29,291 nt of DNA from an uncultured Lachnospiraceae bacterium (GTDB lineage Bacteria > Bacillota > Clostridia > Lachnospirales > Lachnospiraceae): contig CANQEB010000002.1 in NCBI GenBank assembly GCA_947594085.1, positions 1 through 29,291 on the forward strand, in the 5' to 3' direction. The notes below the pieces were generated by a model. It was not told where the DNA came from and searched no databases. It was given only the letters and a program-made list of their open reading frames with translations. The first letter of the stretch is position 1, and every line of letters begins with the position of its first letter. The position numbers and the translations under genes are program-made. Shown in pieces: positions 1 through 8,191 of the stretch.

Positions 1-91
1 CGAATTGTGATAGGCGATTGCATCGAGATAGAAAACGAGTCTAGGTTTGCGGTCAGGCCGTGCCATGCGTTGTTCGTCCGGGTTTTGTGCA

Positions 92-2254
92 TTAAACACG
101 AAGGTATTTCCGCAGCTGCCGCACAATCTCCTGCACATCGATCGGCTTCGCAACATGCGCATTCATTCCCGCGTCCATGCATTTCCGAATATCATCGGAG
201 AACGCGTCCGCGCTCTGCGCGATGATCGGGACTGTCTTCGCATCCGCGCGGTCGAGCGCGCGGATCGCCATCGCCGCCTCATAGCCGTTCATGACCGGCA
301 TGCGGATATCCATCAAGATCGCCTCATAATAGTCCGGCGGCGACTGCTCGAAGAGCTCCACGCACGCCTTACCGTTCTCCGCGCGGTCAAGCTGCAGACC
401 GAATTCCGAGAGCAATCCGTCCGCCACCTCCCAGTTCAGGTCGTTGTCCTCCGCAAAGATGATGTGGTTTCCGTTGAACATCACATTTTCGGCCTCCCCG
501 GATACAGAGAGAGGCTCGTCCGCCCCTTGCTTTGGCGCCTTCTCCAGATCAAGCGTTACATGGAATTCCGTGCCTTTCCCCTGCTCGCTCGCGACCTCAA
601 TCGTCCCTTTCATCGCGTCCACAATGTATTTCGTGATCGCCATGCCGAGGCCTGTGCCTTCTGTCTTCTGCACCCTCGCGCTGTCCTCGCGCGCAAAGGT
701 TTCAAATACCTTCTTCCGGAATTCCTCGCTCATGCCAATCCCATTGTCCTTGACACGAAAATGCGCCCGCACATACTCCGCTCCGAGCGGCGATTCCTCC
801 TCGTAAAGCTCGAGCCCGACCGATCCGCCCTCCGGTGTGAACTTAACTGCGTTGCCGAGCAGATTCATCAGCACCTGATTCAGCCGGACACTGTCACAGC
901 GGACGTACTCCGCTGAAATGTCATGTATGCTGACGTCAAATTTCTGATCCTTCTGCTGGGTCTGCGGGCTTATGATGTCGGCGGAGCCCTGCGTGATCTC
1001 ACACAGAGAGGTCTGCTCCATGTTCAGAGACATCTTACCGCTCTCGATCTTTGCCATATCGAGGATATCGTTGATCAGCCCCAGCAGGTGCCTGCTGGAC
1101 TGCGTGATCTTCCTCAGACAATTTTGTACCTGCCCCTTGTCGTCCGGATTGGACAGCGCAAGCGCGGTCATGCCGACAATTCCGTTCATCGGCGTGCGGA
1201 TATCGTGACTCATGTTGGAGAGGAACTCGCTCTTGGCCCGGTTCGCGTGCTCCGCGGCCTCCCGCGCCTCCTCCATCCTGTCCATATGCTGCCGGAGCAG
1301 GTGAAAATACCAGCCGAAAATCAGAAGCAGAATAACCAGAATGATCACACAGTTTCGGATCGCGGTCATCGTCCACGTGTTTCCGAGGTCGCCGATCGCC
1401 TTGTTCAGCTGTCCGTATGGCATGAACATCATGAGATACCAGTCTGTGTTCGGCAGACTCGTCGCGTACAGATAGCGCTGATCGTTCGCGGAGAGCGTAA
1501 ACTGCGTGGAATAATTCTTCCCCTGGGCCATCGCCGCACGCAGCTCCTTCGTGTACTGCTCGACCGATTTCCCTCCGACGTCCGTGTACTTATTCTGAAC
1601 ACGGGTGAAGTAATCATCGTCGTCCACCGCGTCGTCGCGGATGATAAAGCTTCCGTCCTTGCGGATGATAAAGTAATAATCCGTCGACTCCTCCAGATTC
1701 AGGGCGAGCGTCTCACTGATATAGCTGACAGGAAGTCCCGCGATCAGCCCGACACACTCTTTGCCGTCCTCCATCGGATACACCGCCGGAACACCCATCA
1801 GCACGATCTCCGCGCCCAGCGAATCCGTCCCCATCGTGATCTTCTGCTCGCCGCTCTTCAGCGAATCCAGGAAATCATCCGATTCATCTATCTGCACATC
1901 GGTACCAAAGAACATGTCGACCGTCCCGTCTGATGCGTACAGGGCCAGATGGTCGAAGCCCCTCGAGCGCGCATGGTGGGTCAGCGTAACACGCATCGAC
2001 GTCGAATTCGTGATCGTGTCCGGCGGCACGGCGTCCACAAGACCCGCCACCTGAGACAGCCTCAGATCCATGATCGTCCCAAAATGCTTGGCCGCCTGCC
2101 TGCTCATCCCGGACATATAGACCTCACCGATCTCCCCGATCGTCTCCGCGCCCTTGCGGTTCATGCGAATCGTCTGCGTCGTGAAGACGATCACGCAGAG
2201 AATGATCACAAAAATAATACTGCCGGTCAAAAGTCTGGGCATCTTGTGCTTCAT
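92..2254 (-). CDS. Membrane hybrid sensor histidine kinase with receiver domain
   Basis: A 720-residue hybrid kinase. A first membrane segment lies at about residues 9-28, an extracytoplasmic sensor region (Cache-like by size and position) at 31-298, and a second membrane segment at 299-318. A HisKA domain follows with the phospho-acceptor His350 (motif FLSNMSHDIRTPMNG), then a HATPase domain with N box (MNLLGNAVKF, about 463-472), G1 (DNGIGM, 503-508) and G2 (GTGLGM, 533-538). The C-terminal receiver domain has Asp649 (LMDIRMP) and Lys703 (AKP). It should sense an extracellular cue and pass phosphate from His350 to Asp649; no HPt or DNA-binding partner is nearby, so the output is unknown. 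The ATG at 2254 follows AGGAGG with 8-nt spacing. It is transcribed alone, away from the TSCPD gene. The ligand cannot be told from sequence. Confidence 0.93.
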   Translation of the reverse strand: MKHKMPRLLTGSIIFVIILCVIVFTTQTIRMNRKGAETIGEIGEVYMSGMSRQAAKHFGTIMDLRLSQVAGLVDAVPPDTITNSTSMRVTLTHHARSRGFDHLALYASDGTVDMFFGTDVQIDESDDFLDSLKSGEQKITMGTDSLGAEIVLMGVPAVYPMEDGKECVGLIAGLPVSYISETLALNLEESTDYYFIIRKDGSFIIRDDAVDDDDYFTRVQNKYTDVGGKSVEQYTKELRAAMAQGKNYSTQFTLSANDQRYLYATSLPNTDWYLMMFMPYGQLNKAIGDLGNTWTMTAIRNCVIILVILLLIFGWYFHLLRQHMDRMEEAREAAEHANRAKSEFLSNMSHDIRTPMNGIVGMTALALSNPDDKGQVQNCLRKITQSSRHLLGLINDILDMAKIESGKMSLNMEQTSLCEITQGSADIISPQTQQKDQKFDVSIHDISAEYVRCDSVRLNQVLMNLLGNAVKFTPEGGSVGLELYEEESPLGAEYVRAHFRVKDNGIGMSEEFRKKVFETFAREDSARVQKTEGTGLGMAITKYIVDAMKGTIEVASEQGKGTEFHVTLDLEKAPKQGADEPLSVSGEAENVMFNGNHIIFAEDNDLNWEVADGLLSEFGLQLDRAENGKACVELFEQSPPDYYEAILMDIRMPVMNGYEAAMAIRALDRADAKTVPIIAQSADAFSDDIRKCMDAGMNAHVAKPIDVQEIVRQLRKYLRV

Positions 2255-2294
2255 CTTCCGCTGCCTCCTGTAGCATCATGTTGTGAAAGGCAAA

Positions 2295-2337
2295 GATGAC
2301 AGCCCGGAATCACTCCTTGCTCCGTGCTTTTGTCATC
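2295..2337 (-). other. Hairpin in the 5' leader of the hybrid kinase mRNA
   Basis: GATGACA (2295-2301) pairs with TGTCATC (2331-2337), and an inner CGGA/TCCG pair extends the helix. The loop as read on the minus strand holds purine-rich GGAG/AGGAG stretches that resemble a ribosome binding site. There is no T run after it, so it does not look like a terminator. It could affect mRNA stability or translation; no known riboswitch was recognised. Confidence 0.4.
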
Positions 2338-2360
2338 CTGCCTGACATATCATATAAAAA

Positions 2361-2389
2361 AGTTTATTACGCCGTACCCTTATTGTAAA
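2361..2389 (-). promoter_or_regulatory. Promoter of the hybrid kinase gene
   Basis: On the minus strand a -35 TTTACA (2384-2389) and a -10 TAAACT (2361-2366) are separated by 17 bp. The expected start near 2354 leaves a leader of about 100 nt before the kinase ATG. Confidence 0.5.
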
Positions 2390-2526
2390 GGTTTTTTTGA
2401 ATAAAAATCCCCTCCGCGCCTCGTCAAAATCAGCTAGCAGAGCAATAAAAGCGCTGTTCTGAATGGTAAACCTGTAGCTAATGATACAGTCTGGTGCAAT
2501 TAATGACACGACCTGGTACAAGAGGC
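2390..2526. other. AT-rich intergenic stretch between divergent promoters
   Basis: The kinase and TSCPD genes are 363 bp apart. Apart from the kinase leader and promoter (2255-2389) and the TSCPD promoter (2527-2555), I see no gene, convincing hairpin or repeat here. Confidence 0.4.
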
Positions 2527-2555
2527 TTGAATCTGTCCGGAAAAAGGATTATACT
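2527..2555 (+). promoter_or_regulatory. Promoter of the TSCPD gene
   Basis: A -35 TTGAAT (2527-2532) and a -10 TATACT (2550-2555) have the ideal 17-bp spacer. They lie 62 bp before the ATG of the TSCPD protein. Confidence 0.65.
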
Positions 2556-2617
2556 TGTGAGCGACGGAAAAACTTTGTGCGGATGCACAACAAAACATAG
2601 CATGGGAGGAATGAAAT

Positions 2618-2860
2618 ATGGTATACAAACCAAAGGGAGTCTGCTCCATGGAGATCCATGTTGATCTGGACGGAGATGTGATCAAAAATGTGCAATTTGT
2701 CGGCGGATGCTCCGGAAACACCCAGGGCGTCGCGCGTCTCGTGCAGGGAATGAAGGCCACCGACGCGATCGCGCGCCTCGAGGGAATCCACTGTGGCCCG
2801 CGTCCGACCTCTTGCCCAGACCAGCTCGCCCAGGCACTCAAGCAGGCGATCGGGCAGTAA
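2618..2860 (+). CDS. Small TSCPD domain protein (TIGR03905-like)
   Basis: An 80-residue protein made of a single TSCPD domain. The family signature PTSCPDQLAQAL sits near the C terminus (about residues 63-74) and conserved cysteines occur in the VGGCSGNTQG and IHCGPRP motifs. The domain is named from the C-terminal part of some vitamin B12-dependent ribonucleotide reductases, where its cysteines are thought to bind metal; the free-standing version is common in Clostridia and has no settled function. The start at 2618 has a GGGAGGA site at 2604-2610, 7 nt away. Its own promoter is at 2527-2555, and a hairpin follows at 2873-2924. The length is normal for the stand-alone family. Confidence 0.88.
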   Translation: MVYKPKGVCSMEIHVDLDGDVIKNVQFVGGCSGNTQGVARLVQGMKATDAIARLEGIHCGPRPTSCPDQLAQALKQAIGQ

Positions 2861-2872
2861 ACACATGGATCC

Positions 2873-2924
2873 AAGCCGCCGCGAGAGTACGTTGTGTATC
2901 AGCATACGACACTCTAAGCGGCTT
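2873..2924 (+). terminator. Long imperfect hairpin after the TSCPD gene, possible terminator
   Basis: AAGCCGC (2873-2879) pairs with GCGGCTT (2918-2924), AGAGT (2884-2888) with ACTCT (2911-2915), and GTAT (2896-2899) with ATAC (2904-2907). It is followed by TTAAAATCTTTT, a weak T tract, so termination is plausible but not certain. Confidence 0.4.
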
Positions 2925-2932
2925 AAAATCTT

Positions 2933-2962
2933 TTGATGAAAATGCAAAAGAATAACTATAAT
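2933..2962 (+). promoter_or_regulatory. Promoter of the class II aldolase gene
   Basis: A perfect -10 TATAAT (2957-2962) has a -35 TTGATG (2933-2938) 18 bp upstream. The expected start falls just before the AGGAGGG ribosome site of the aldolase gene. Confidence 0.5.
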
Positions 2963-2998
2963 ATTGAGAAAAGCGAATTGCACAGGAGGGAGCCTTAA

Positions 2999-3856
2999 AT
3001 GTTAGTAAATTTAAATGATGTCCTGATCCCCGCGAAAAAAGGCCATTACGCAGTGGGCCTGTTTAACGCGGTAAATCTTGAACTTGCACGAGGAATCATC
3101 AGCGCGGCGGAAGCTACCGGCTCCCCTGTAATCGTGGGAACTGCGGAAATATTGTTTCCCTATGGCCCGCTTGAGGAAGTTGCCTACTGTCTGATTCCGA
3201 TGGCCAAAAAGGCAAATGTGCCGATTGTAGTCCATCTTGACCATGGCTTGAAACGCGACACATGTATCAAGGCGCTTGAGCTTGGATTCAGTTCCATTAT
3301 GTATGATTGCTCCACAGATCCTTACGAGGAAAACGTCAAAAAAGTAAAGGAAATGGCTGATATCGCACATTCCTACGGCGCAACCATAGAAGGGGAGCTC
3401 GGACATGTGGGAGATAACGAAGACTCTGCGGAGGGAAGTACGCAGTTAGAGGATCCATCCAGATATTTCACAGATCCCAGGATGGCAAAGGACTATGTGG
3501 AAAAAACCGGTGTAGATGCCCTTGCCATTGCTGTGGGAAACGCCCATGGGGCATATAAGCTTCCGCCAAAACTGGATTTCGAAAGAATCCGGACAATTGC
3601 CAGCATGGTGGATGTACCGCTGGTATTGCATGGCGGTTCCGGACTGACGGACAATGATTTTCGTCAGGCAATCCGAGATGGAATCAGTAAAGTAAATATT
3701 TTTACTGATATCAATGTAGCAGCCGTAGAGGCAGCGTTTAAGCAGTTCTCTGACACAAAGAAAGGCATCACGGATTTAATCCCGGCGACAGTAGAGGCGG
3801 TAAAACAGGAAACCACAAAAAAAATGCAACTCTTTGACAGCGTCAACAAAGCATAA
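2999..3856 (+). CDS. Class II (zinc) ketose-bisphosphate aldolase
   Basis: A 285-residue class II aldolase of the fructose-bisphosphate/tagatose-bisphosphate family. It cleaves a ketose bisphosphate reversibly to dihydroxyacetone phosphate and an aldehyde phosphate. Visible active-site elements are Asp81-His82 in VVHLDHG, Glu132 in EGELGHVG, His183 in VGNAHG, and His211 in LHGGSG; the histidines are the expected Zn ligands. The substrate-binding segment KVNIFTD lies at 231-237. The length matches the short FbaA/GatY/KbaY subgroup, so fructose and tagatose substrates cannot be told apart by eye. The ATG at 2999 has AGGAGGG at 2984-2990. It has its own promoter and no catabolic partners beside it, which mildly favours a housekeeping glycolytic role. 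Its base composition is more AT-rich than the flanking genes. Confidence 0.92.
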   Translation: MLVNLNDVLIPAKKGHYAVGLFNAVNLELARGIISAAEATGSPVIVGTAEILFPYGPLEEVAYCLIPMAKKANVPIVVHLDHGLKRDTCIKALELGFSSIMYDCSTDPYEENVKKVKEMADIAHSYGATIEGELGHVGDNEDSAEGSTQLEDPSRYFTDPRMAKDYVEKTGVDALAIAVGNAHGAYKLPPKLDFERIRTIASMVDVPLVLHGGSGLTDNDFRQAIRDGISKVNIFTDINVAAVEAAFKQFSDTKKGITDLIPATVEAVKQETTKKMQLFDSVNKA

Positions 3857-3883
3857 AATTTTTTCAAATGAATACACCGTGTT

Positions 3884-5110
3884 TTACCAGTAGATTGTGA
3901 TGAGGCAAAATTCGTCGTCGACATGGTAGCGGTAATTCCATGTCGACACGCCGTTTTGCTCCATCAGATACTGCCCCGGCTCGTCCAGCATTCCAGCCTC
4001 GAACAGCTCATACCGCGCCTCTTCGAGCGCCTCGCTGCTCCCAAACTTCATGACAATGCTGCTCTTCCCGTTCCACACAGAATTCATCAGCGCTCCGTGG
4101 ATCGTGTCATAATCAAAATATTCATAATAGTATCCGTTCAGTTTATAATAATCATACTTGTCCGAAGTGCAGGGCGGGAGCGGAATCGAGTCATCCGGCG
4201 CATGCGTCTTGAACAGATCATACTCTGTGCAGCACAGATAATTGTAATTCGTCACATTCTCGCTGCTCTCACCGCCCGCCTGCCCGGCAAACACAGGATC
4301 GCCCCAGGTGACGTCTACGTAATAATATTCACCATCGATCCGCACCATATTCCAGCCGTGGTCTCCGCCATCCTTTGTCTTGCCCGTAATATAAGTACAG
4401 AAAAGACCCATCCGATGCAGAATGTACTGGAACGCCTTCGCGTAGCCGGCGCAGACGGATGTGTGGTACAGAAGCGCACTCTGAATATTCTGGGAATCTG
4501 CACTGCCGGTCCGATACTCAACCGTGTCGATCAGGTACTCATAGACATATTTGATGCGCTCATAGTCAGACGCATTCGAAGGAATCCCGGCAATGCACTC
4601 GTCCGCTGCCGCCTCCAGATTTTGCCGCATCGACGGCCTGGCTTCCACAGGAACCGTCGTCTCGAGGTTGTACCCGACCATACGCCCGGAAAAATCTGTC
4701 TCGATCTGTGCGCTCGTGCCAATCCAGAAAATTTCCGGATGGTCCGCGAGCACTGCATAGTAAGCATCCCAGAATTCCTCGCCGCCTATCACCGCCATAA
4801 AATCCCCGGTATCCTCACCGCGCATGATGTGGACATAAATCTCCCGGTATGCCTCGTGATACTTTTCCGGGAGATTGTCATAATAATATTCCTCCACGGC
4901 GGAGACATAGCCCTCTTCCACGGCGGCGTTCTCCCAACTCTCTAAGCCACCGCCGGTCAGGACGTAGCGAGCTCTCTTGATCACGTCATAATTTGCCGCG
5001 CCAAGTATGCAGACCAATATCGCGATTCCAAGGAGTCCCCGCAGCACTGCCGAACATCCGGATTTTTTCTTTTTTCTTTTTCCGTCAAAATTTATCACGT
5101 TCCCACTCAT
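3884..5110 (-). CDS. Membrane-anchored transglutaminase-like protein
   Basis: A 408-residue protein. A short cytoplasmic tail rich in Lys/Arg (residues 11-16) is followed by one membrane segment (about 21-39), leaving the rest outside. A transglutaminase/protease-like core carries the triad Cys220 (TSVCAGYA), His251 (GGDHGWN) and Asp266 (YVDVTWGD). These domains cut or cross-link proteins or act on cell-wall peptides; the substrate here is unknown. The N-terminal extracellular part (40-180) and the Tyr/Asp-rich C-terminal tail have no motif I recognise. The ATG at 5110 has a modest GAGG site upstream. It follows the MBL ribonuclease gene on the same strand after 114 bp, so the two may be co-transcribed. 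Confidence 0.85.
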   Translation of the reverse strand: MSGNVINFDGKRKKKKSGCSAVLRGLLGIAILVCILGAANYDVIKRARYVLTGGGLESWENAAVEEGYVSAVEEYYYDNLPEKYHEAYREIYVHIMRGEDTGDFMAVIGGEEFWDAYYAVLADHPEIFWIGTSAQIETDFSGRMVGYNLETTVPVEARPSMRQNLEAAADECIAGIPSNASDYERIKYVYEYLIDTVEYRTGSADSQNIQSALLYHTSVCAGYAKAFQYILHRMGLFCTYITGKTKDGGDHGWNMVRIDGEYYYVDVTWGDPVFAGQAGGESSENVTNYNYLCCTEYDLFKTHAPDDSIPLPPCTSDKYDYYKLNGYYYEYFDYDTIHGALMNSVWNGKSSIVMKFGSSEALEEARYELFEAGMLDEPGQYLMEQNGVSTWNYRYHVDDEFCLITIYW

Positions 5111-5224
5111 TTATCCGTATCCTCTGCCCCACAATGTTCATCATTTCTATGTCTTACACGTTTTTGGCACGACAGATCAGGAACAATCGGGCCGAGTAAT
5201 CCGCAAATTCAGAGCCTGCGCGCC

Positions 5225-6832
5225 TCAGCGCTCCCACTTATCGCACAGTTCATTGATCTGCCGCGTAAATTTATCCAAGTCAGCGTTCGCCCCGCCCTCA
5301 TTCTTGTGAATCACTCCGATGAGACGCTGTCCAGCAGCCAACAATCTCGCGAAAGTCTTTGTCACCTTCGCGGCGGCCTCTGCCTTCTGCGCTTTCTTTG
5401 TGCGAATCGGCTCTGCCTGCACAATAAACTTGCCAGTCGCCAAGTCGAACTCTGTCCCGGAGTACGGCGCGTATGCGTCCAGACCCTGCTCATTTTTCAG
5501 GCGCTCTGTGAACAGATCACAGACCGTGTCCTCGCCGTGCACGACGAACACCTTCGACGGTTTCTCTTTGAAAGCTGTGATCCAGCGCATCAAGCCCTGA
5601 TTGTCCGCATGTCCGCTGATACCGGGCAGCATGAGCACCTCGGCTTTCACCTCGATCTCCTCACCAAAAAGTTTGACATGCGTCGCTCCGTCGACGAGCG
5701 CGCGCCCCAGAGTCCCGACCGCCTGATAGCCGACGAAGAGGATCGTCGACTCCGGCCTCCACAGATTGTGCTTCAGGTGATGCTTGATACGGCCCGCATC
5801 GCACATGCCGCTCGCGGACAAAATCACTTTCGGACGCATGTCCTCGTTGATCTGTCTGGAATCGTCGCTGGTGATGGAAGTCTTCAATCCCGTAAATCCG
5901 ATCGGGTTGATTCCCTGGCGCAGGAGCTCTGTCGCCTCCTCGTCAAAGTCACTCCACATATGCTCACGGAAAATATTCGTCGCCTCATTCGCGAGCGGAC
6001 TGTCCACATATACCTCGAAATCGTCGTGTCCATGCACCAGCTTCTCCTGCTTGATGTGACGAATGAAGTAGAGCATCTCCTGTGTGCGCCCTACAGCGAA
6101 GGATGGCACAACCACGTTGCCACCGCGGTCGAACGTGCGCTGAATCACCTCGGCGAGCGCCACCGCGTAATCCACCGGCGCGTCGTGGCTCCTGTCGCCG
6201 TAGGTGGACTCCATCACAACATAATCTGCGCTCTCCGGATACTGCGGGTCGCAGATCAGCGGCTGCTTCGTATTTCCGATGTCGCCGGAAAACACGATCT
6301 TCTTCTTAATATCCTTCTCTTTGATCCACACCTCGATCGAGGAGGAACCGAGCAGATGTCCGGCATCGATAAAGCGTATACGGATTCCCTCTGCGATCAT
6401 GATTTCTTTTCTGTATTCGCAGCGCACGAAGCAGGCGAGCACACCGACGGCGTCATCCATGTCGTACAACGGTTCCACGAACTCGCGCCCGGCCCTCTTC
6501 GCCTTGCGGTTCTTCCACTCCGCCTCAAACATCTGAATATGCGCGCTGTCACGCAACATGATCTCGCTCAAATCCGCAGTCCCGGTTGTGGCAAATACCT
6601 GCCCATTGAAACCATTTTTGTACAGAAGCGGCAGCTTCCCCGAGTGATCCATATGCGCATGTGTCAAAAGTACCATATCGATTTCCGAAGGCTTGACCGG
6701 AAGCTCCGCATTTTCATAGATATCCGGACCCTGCTCCATTCCGCAATCAATCAGAATCTTTTTCCCCGCTGCCTCCAACAGGAAACAACTGCCAGTGACT
6801 TCATGTGTCGCCCCTAAAAATGTAAGTTTCAT
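5225..6832 (-). CDS. MBL-fold/beta-CASP ribonuclease with RNA specificity domain
   Basis: A 535-residue metallo-beta-lactamase of the beta-CASP group. The zinc motif HAHMDH is at residues 58-63 (LLTHAHMDHSG), followed by further metal ligands in DAGHLLGS and FSGDIGN. The beta-CASP part includes SFAVGRTQEML and SGMCDAGRIKHHL, and the C-terminal RNA-specificity portion includes GISGHADNQGL and VFVVHGEDT. Relatives are RNA endo/exonucleases similar to the CPSF-73 family, so a role in RNA processing or decay in the cytoplasm is likely. The ATG at 6832 was preferred to an upstream in-frame codon because the protein then starts MKLTFLGATHEVTGS, as in the family, and an AAGGGG site lies about 10 nt before it. 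No pseudogene features are seen. Confidence 0.92.
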   Translation of the reverse strand: MKLTFLGATHEVTGSCFLLEAAGKKILIDCGMEQGPDIYENAELPVKPSEIDMVLLTHAHMDHSGKLPLLYKNGFNGQVFATTGTADLSEIMLRDSAHIQMFEAEWKNRKAKRAGREFVEPLYDMDDAVGVLACFVRCEYRKEIMIAEGIRIRFIDAGHLLGSSSIEVWIKEKDIKKKIVFSGDIGNTKQPLICDPQYPESADYVVMESTYGDRSHDAPVDYAVALAEVIQRTFDRGGNVVVPSFAVGRTQEMLYFIRHIKQEKLVHGHDDFEVYVDSPLANEATNIFREHMWSDFDEEATELLRQGINPIGFTGLKTSITSDDSRQINEDMRPKVILSASGMCDAGRIKHHLKHNLWRPESTILFVGYQAVGTLGRALVDGATHVKLFGEEIEVKAEVLMLPGISGHADNQGLMRWITAFKEKPSKVFVVHGEDTVCDLFTERLKNEQGLDAYAPYSGTEFDLATGKFIVQAEPIRTKKAQKAEAAAKVTKTFARLLAAGQRLIGVIHKNEGGANADLDKFTRQINELCDKWER

Positions 6833-6936
6833 AGTCAACGCCCCTTTCCATCCGAACAATCAATCTTGCATTTTTATTTTACCACTTTCTGCATCATTTC
6901 ACCATACAAAATGACAATATCTTTACTCCAACTGTG

Positions 6937-6993
6937 GAAAAACCGCAGTATGTGAAAGAAACAGGTGTCTCTTCTTTCTCGCATACCGCGGTT
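6937..6993 (-). terminator. Intrinsic terminator after the gene at 7066-7992
   Basis: A long stem is made by AACCGC (6941-6946)/GCGGTT (6988-6993), GTATG (6948-6952)/CATAC (6982-6986) and GAAAGAA (6954-6960)/TTCTTTC (6972-6978). On the minus strand it is followed by a run of five T. It lies 73 bp past the stop of the minus-strand gene at 7066. Confidence 0.75.
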
Positions 6994-7065
6994 CTTCTTT
7001 TCTGAAAAGTCAATATTGTCGATTTTTATCTCTGATTCGGGTCGTTGATGCTACGCCATAATAAT

Positions 7066-7992
7066 TTATCCGGCATATTTCAACAGTCCCGAGCAGCATA
7101 TTCCTTCCCCGTTTTTTAGCAGGACTGCTCTCTGGTCCCACCCATTTCGGAAAAGCTCTGCCGCCGCTGAACCATCCAGATCCTCTGCGCCGATCAGATA
7201 GCGGCGGATTCCTTTCTCAGGCATGGCAGCATCGCCCATACACATGCTTTGCAGGACAGACATCTGTGCCCGAACCTGCCCCGCAGTCAGGCCGACGAAT
7301 CGAATCTCACCGACCTGTGCCTGCGTCTCCTTCAGCAGCCTGTGGCATGTCGTCTCATCTTCACTGCCGCCAAAGAGCAGCGTTCCGGTTCCAAACGTCG
7401 GTTTGTTGTCGCTCCCGCGGAATCTGCACACATCATAATCCTGATAAAGCGCACAGCCTAAGGCGCATCCGTACCCGTCGGGAGAAGATTCCTTCCGACA
7501 CAGCGCCCCTTTTCTCAGCGCCTTGACGCTCATCACACAATCCTCGAACGTGCCCTTTGGCACGCCGGCAGAAAGTCCGTGGGCCAAAGCCACCGTCCCA
7601 TCCGCAAAGGACTTAGCCAGGAAATACCACCCTGTCGTCTCGGTCTGGTAGACGCCGTTTGCAAGCTTCACGGTCTCCTTGATACTCATGGGCTCATCCC
7701 ATCCGGCAGGCATTTCTTTTCCCACAAGCAATGTGTCAATCTGCATGTCGCGGGACAGCTCCTTCAGAGTGCAAAGCGTTTCTTCGTCCGCACTTCCGAG
7801 AATCACAAGGTTTACATGTCTCGGAAACAAAAAAAGCCTGCGGTCAGACTTGATCTGTTCCACATGCCTCTCCACTTTTCTCAGGTACAAAAATGAATAC
7901 GTCTCGTCCTCCTTGGTGTCCTGCAGCTCTCCAAAGTGCAGAAAGCATTGTCCGGTTTCCCCGTACAAAAATCGAAAATACTTCATCTTCAT
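7066..7992 (-). CDS. Unrecognised cysteine-containing cytoplasmic protein
   Basis: A 308-residue protein I do not recognise. No signal peptide or membrane segment is visible. The middle holds a cysteine cluster of the form GCALGCALYQDYDVC, with more cysteines in the preceding 40 residues, followed by a Gly-rich segment FGTGTLLFGGSEDETTC. The N-terminal part has alternating strand-like stretches (RLFLFPRHVNLVILGS). A remote resemblance to degenerate metallo-beta-lactamase-type folds seen in some clostridial proteins is possible but not shown; no HxHxDH motif exists. The ATG at 7992 was chosen because AAGGGG lies about 10 nt upstream; an in-frame GTG at 8004 overlaps that site. It is transcribed alone, with a strong terminator downstream. 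Confidence 0.75.
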   Translation of the reverse strand: MKMKYFRFLYGETGQCFLHFGELQDTKEDETYSFLYLRKVERHVEQIKSDRRLFLFPRHVNLVILGSADEETLCTLKELSRDMQIDTLLVGKEMPAGWDEPMSIKETVKLANGVYQTETTGWYFLAKSFADGTVALAHGLSAGVPKGTFEDCVMSVKALRKGALCRKESSPDGYGCALGCALYQDYDVCRFRGSDNKPTFGTGTLLFGGSEDETTCHRLLKETQAQVGEIRFVGLTAGQVRAQMSVLQSMCMGDAAMPEKGIRRYLIGAEDLDGSAAAELFRNGWDQRAVLLKNGEGICCSGLLKYAG

Positions 7993-8026
7993 AGTGTGTT
8001 TCACCCCTTATTGCTCAGGAGATATC

Positions 8027-8057
8027 CCATAGCAGAAGACTCCCCTTTCTGCTATGG
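8027..8057. repeat. Perfect 11-bp inverted repeat upstream of the unrecognised gene
   Basis: CCATAGCAGAA (8027-8037) and TTCTGCTATGG (8047-8057) are exact inverted copies with a 9-nt loop. No T run follows on the minus strand, and only a weak one (CTCTTTTC) on the plus strand. It lies 35 bp before the ATG at 7992, so it may be an operator, a leader hairpin, or a weak terminator of the operon at 8192-9759. Confidence 0.5.
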
Positions 8058-8128
8058 CGTCTCTTTTCAAAGGCTTTGACATCTCCTCTTTGTTGCTCAG
8101 TATGTAAGTTGCTCAAATTGCCGCGGTT

Positions 8129-8154
8129 TCCGGCGCGGCGCCCGGTTCGCCGGA
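8129..8154. repeat. GC-rich hairpin after the exported-protein gene
   Basis: TCCGGCG (8129-8135) pairs with CGCCGGA (8148-8154) around a 12-nt loop. It lies 38 bp past the stop of the minus-strand gene at 8192. A T-rich tail is lacking. The 187-bp gap also holds three copies of TTGCTCA (8011, 8093, 8109). Confidence 0.4.
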
Positions 8155-8191
8155 CGACAATGTCCGTCTGATTGTGTTTCGGTTCGCTTTT

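Noticed and set aside
47..1933. Plus-strand open frames of 289 and 336 codons opposite the hybrid kinase
   Set aside because: They lie in codon-complementary frames of a fully supported kinase and show no protein family features.
2500..2983. Minus-strand open frames covering the TSCPD gene and its promoter
   Set aside because: They oppose a recognised gene with its own promoter and ribosome site and encode nothing recognisable.
5306..6817. 503-codon plus-strand open frame opposite the beta-CASP ribonuclease gene
   Set aside because: Antisense shadow with the same Arg/His-rich character; the minus-strand gene has all family motifs.
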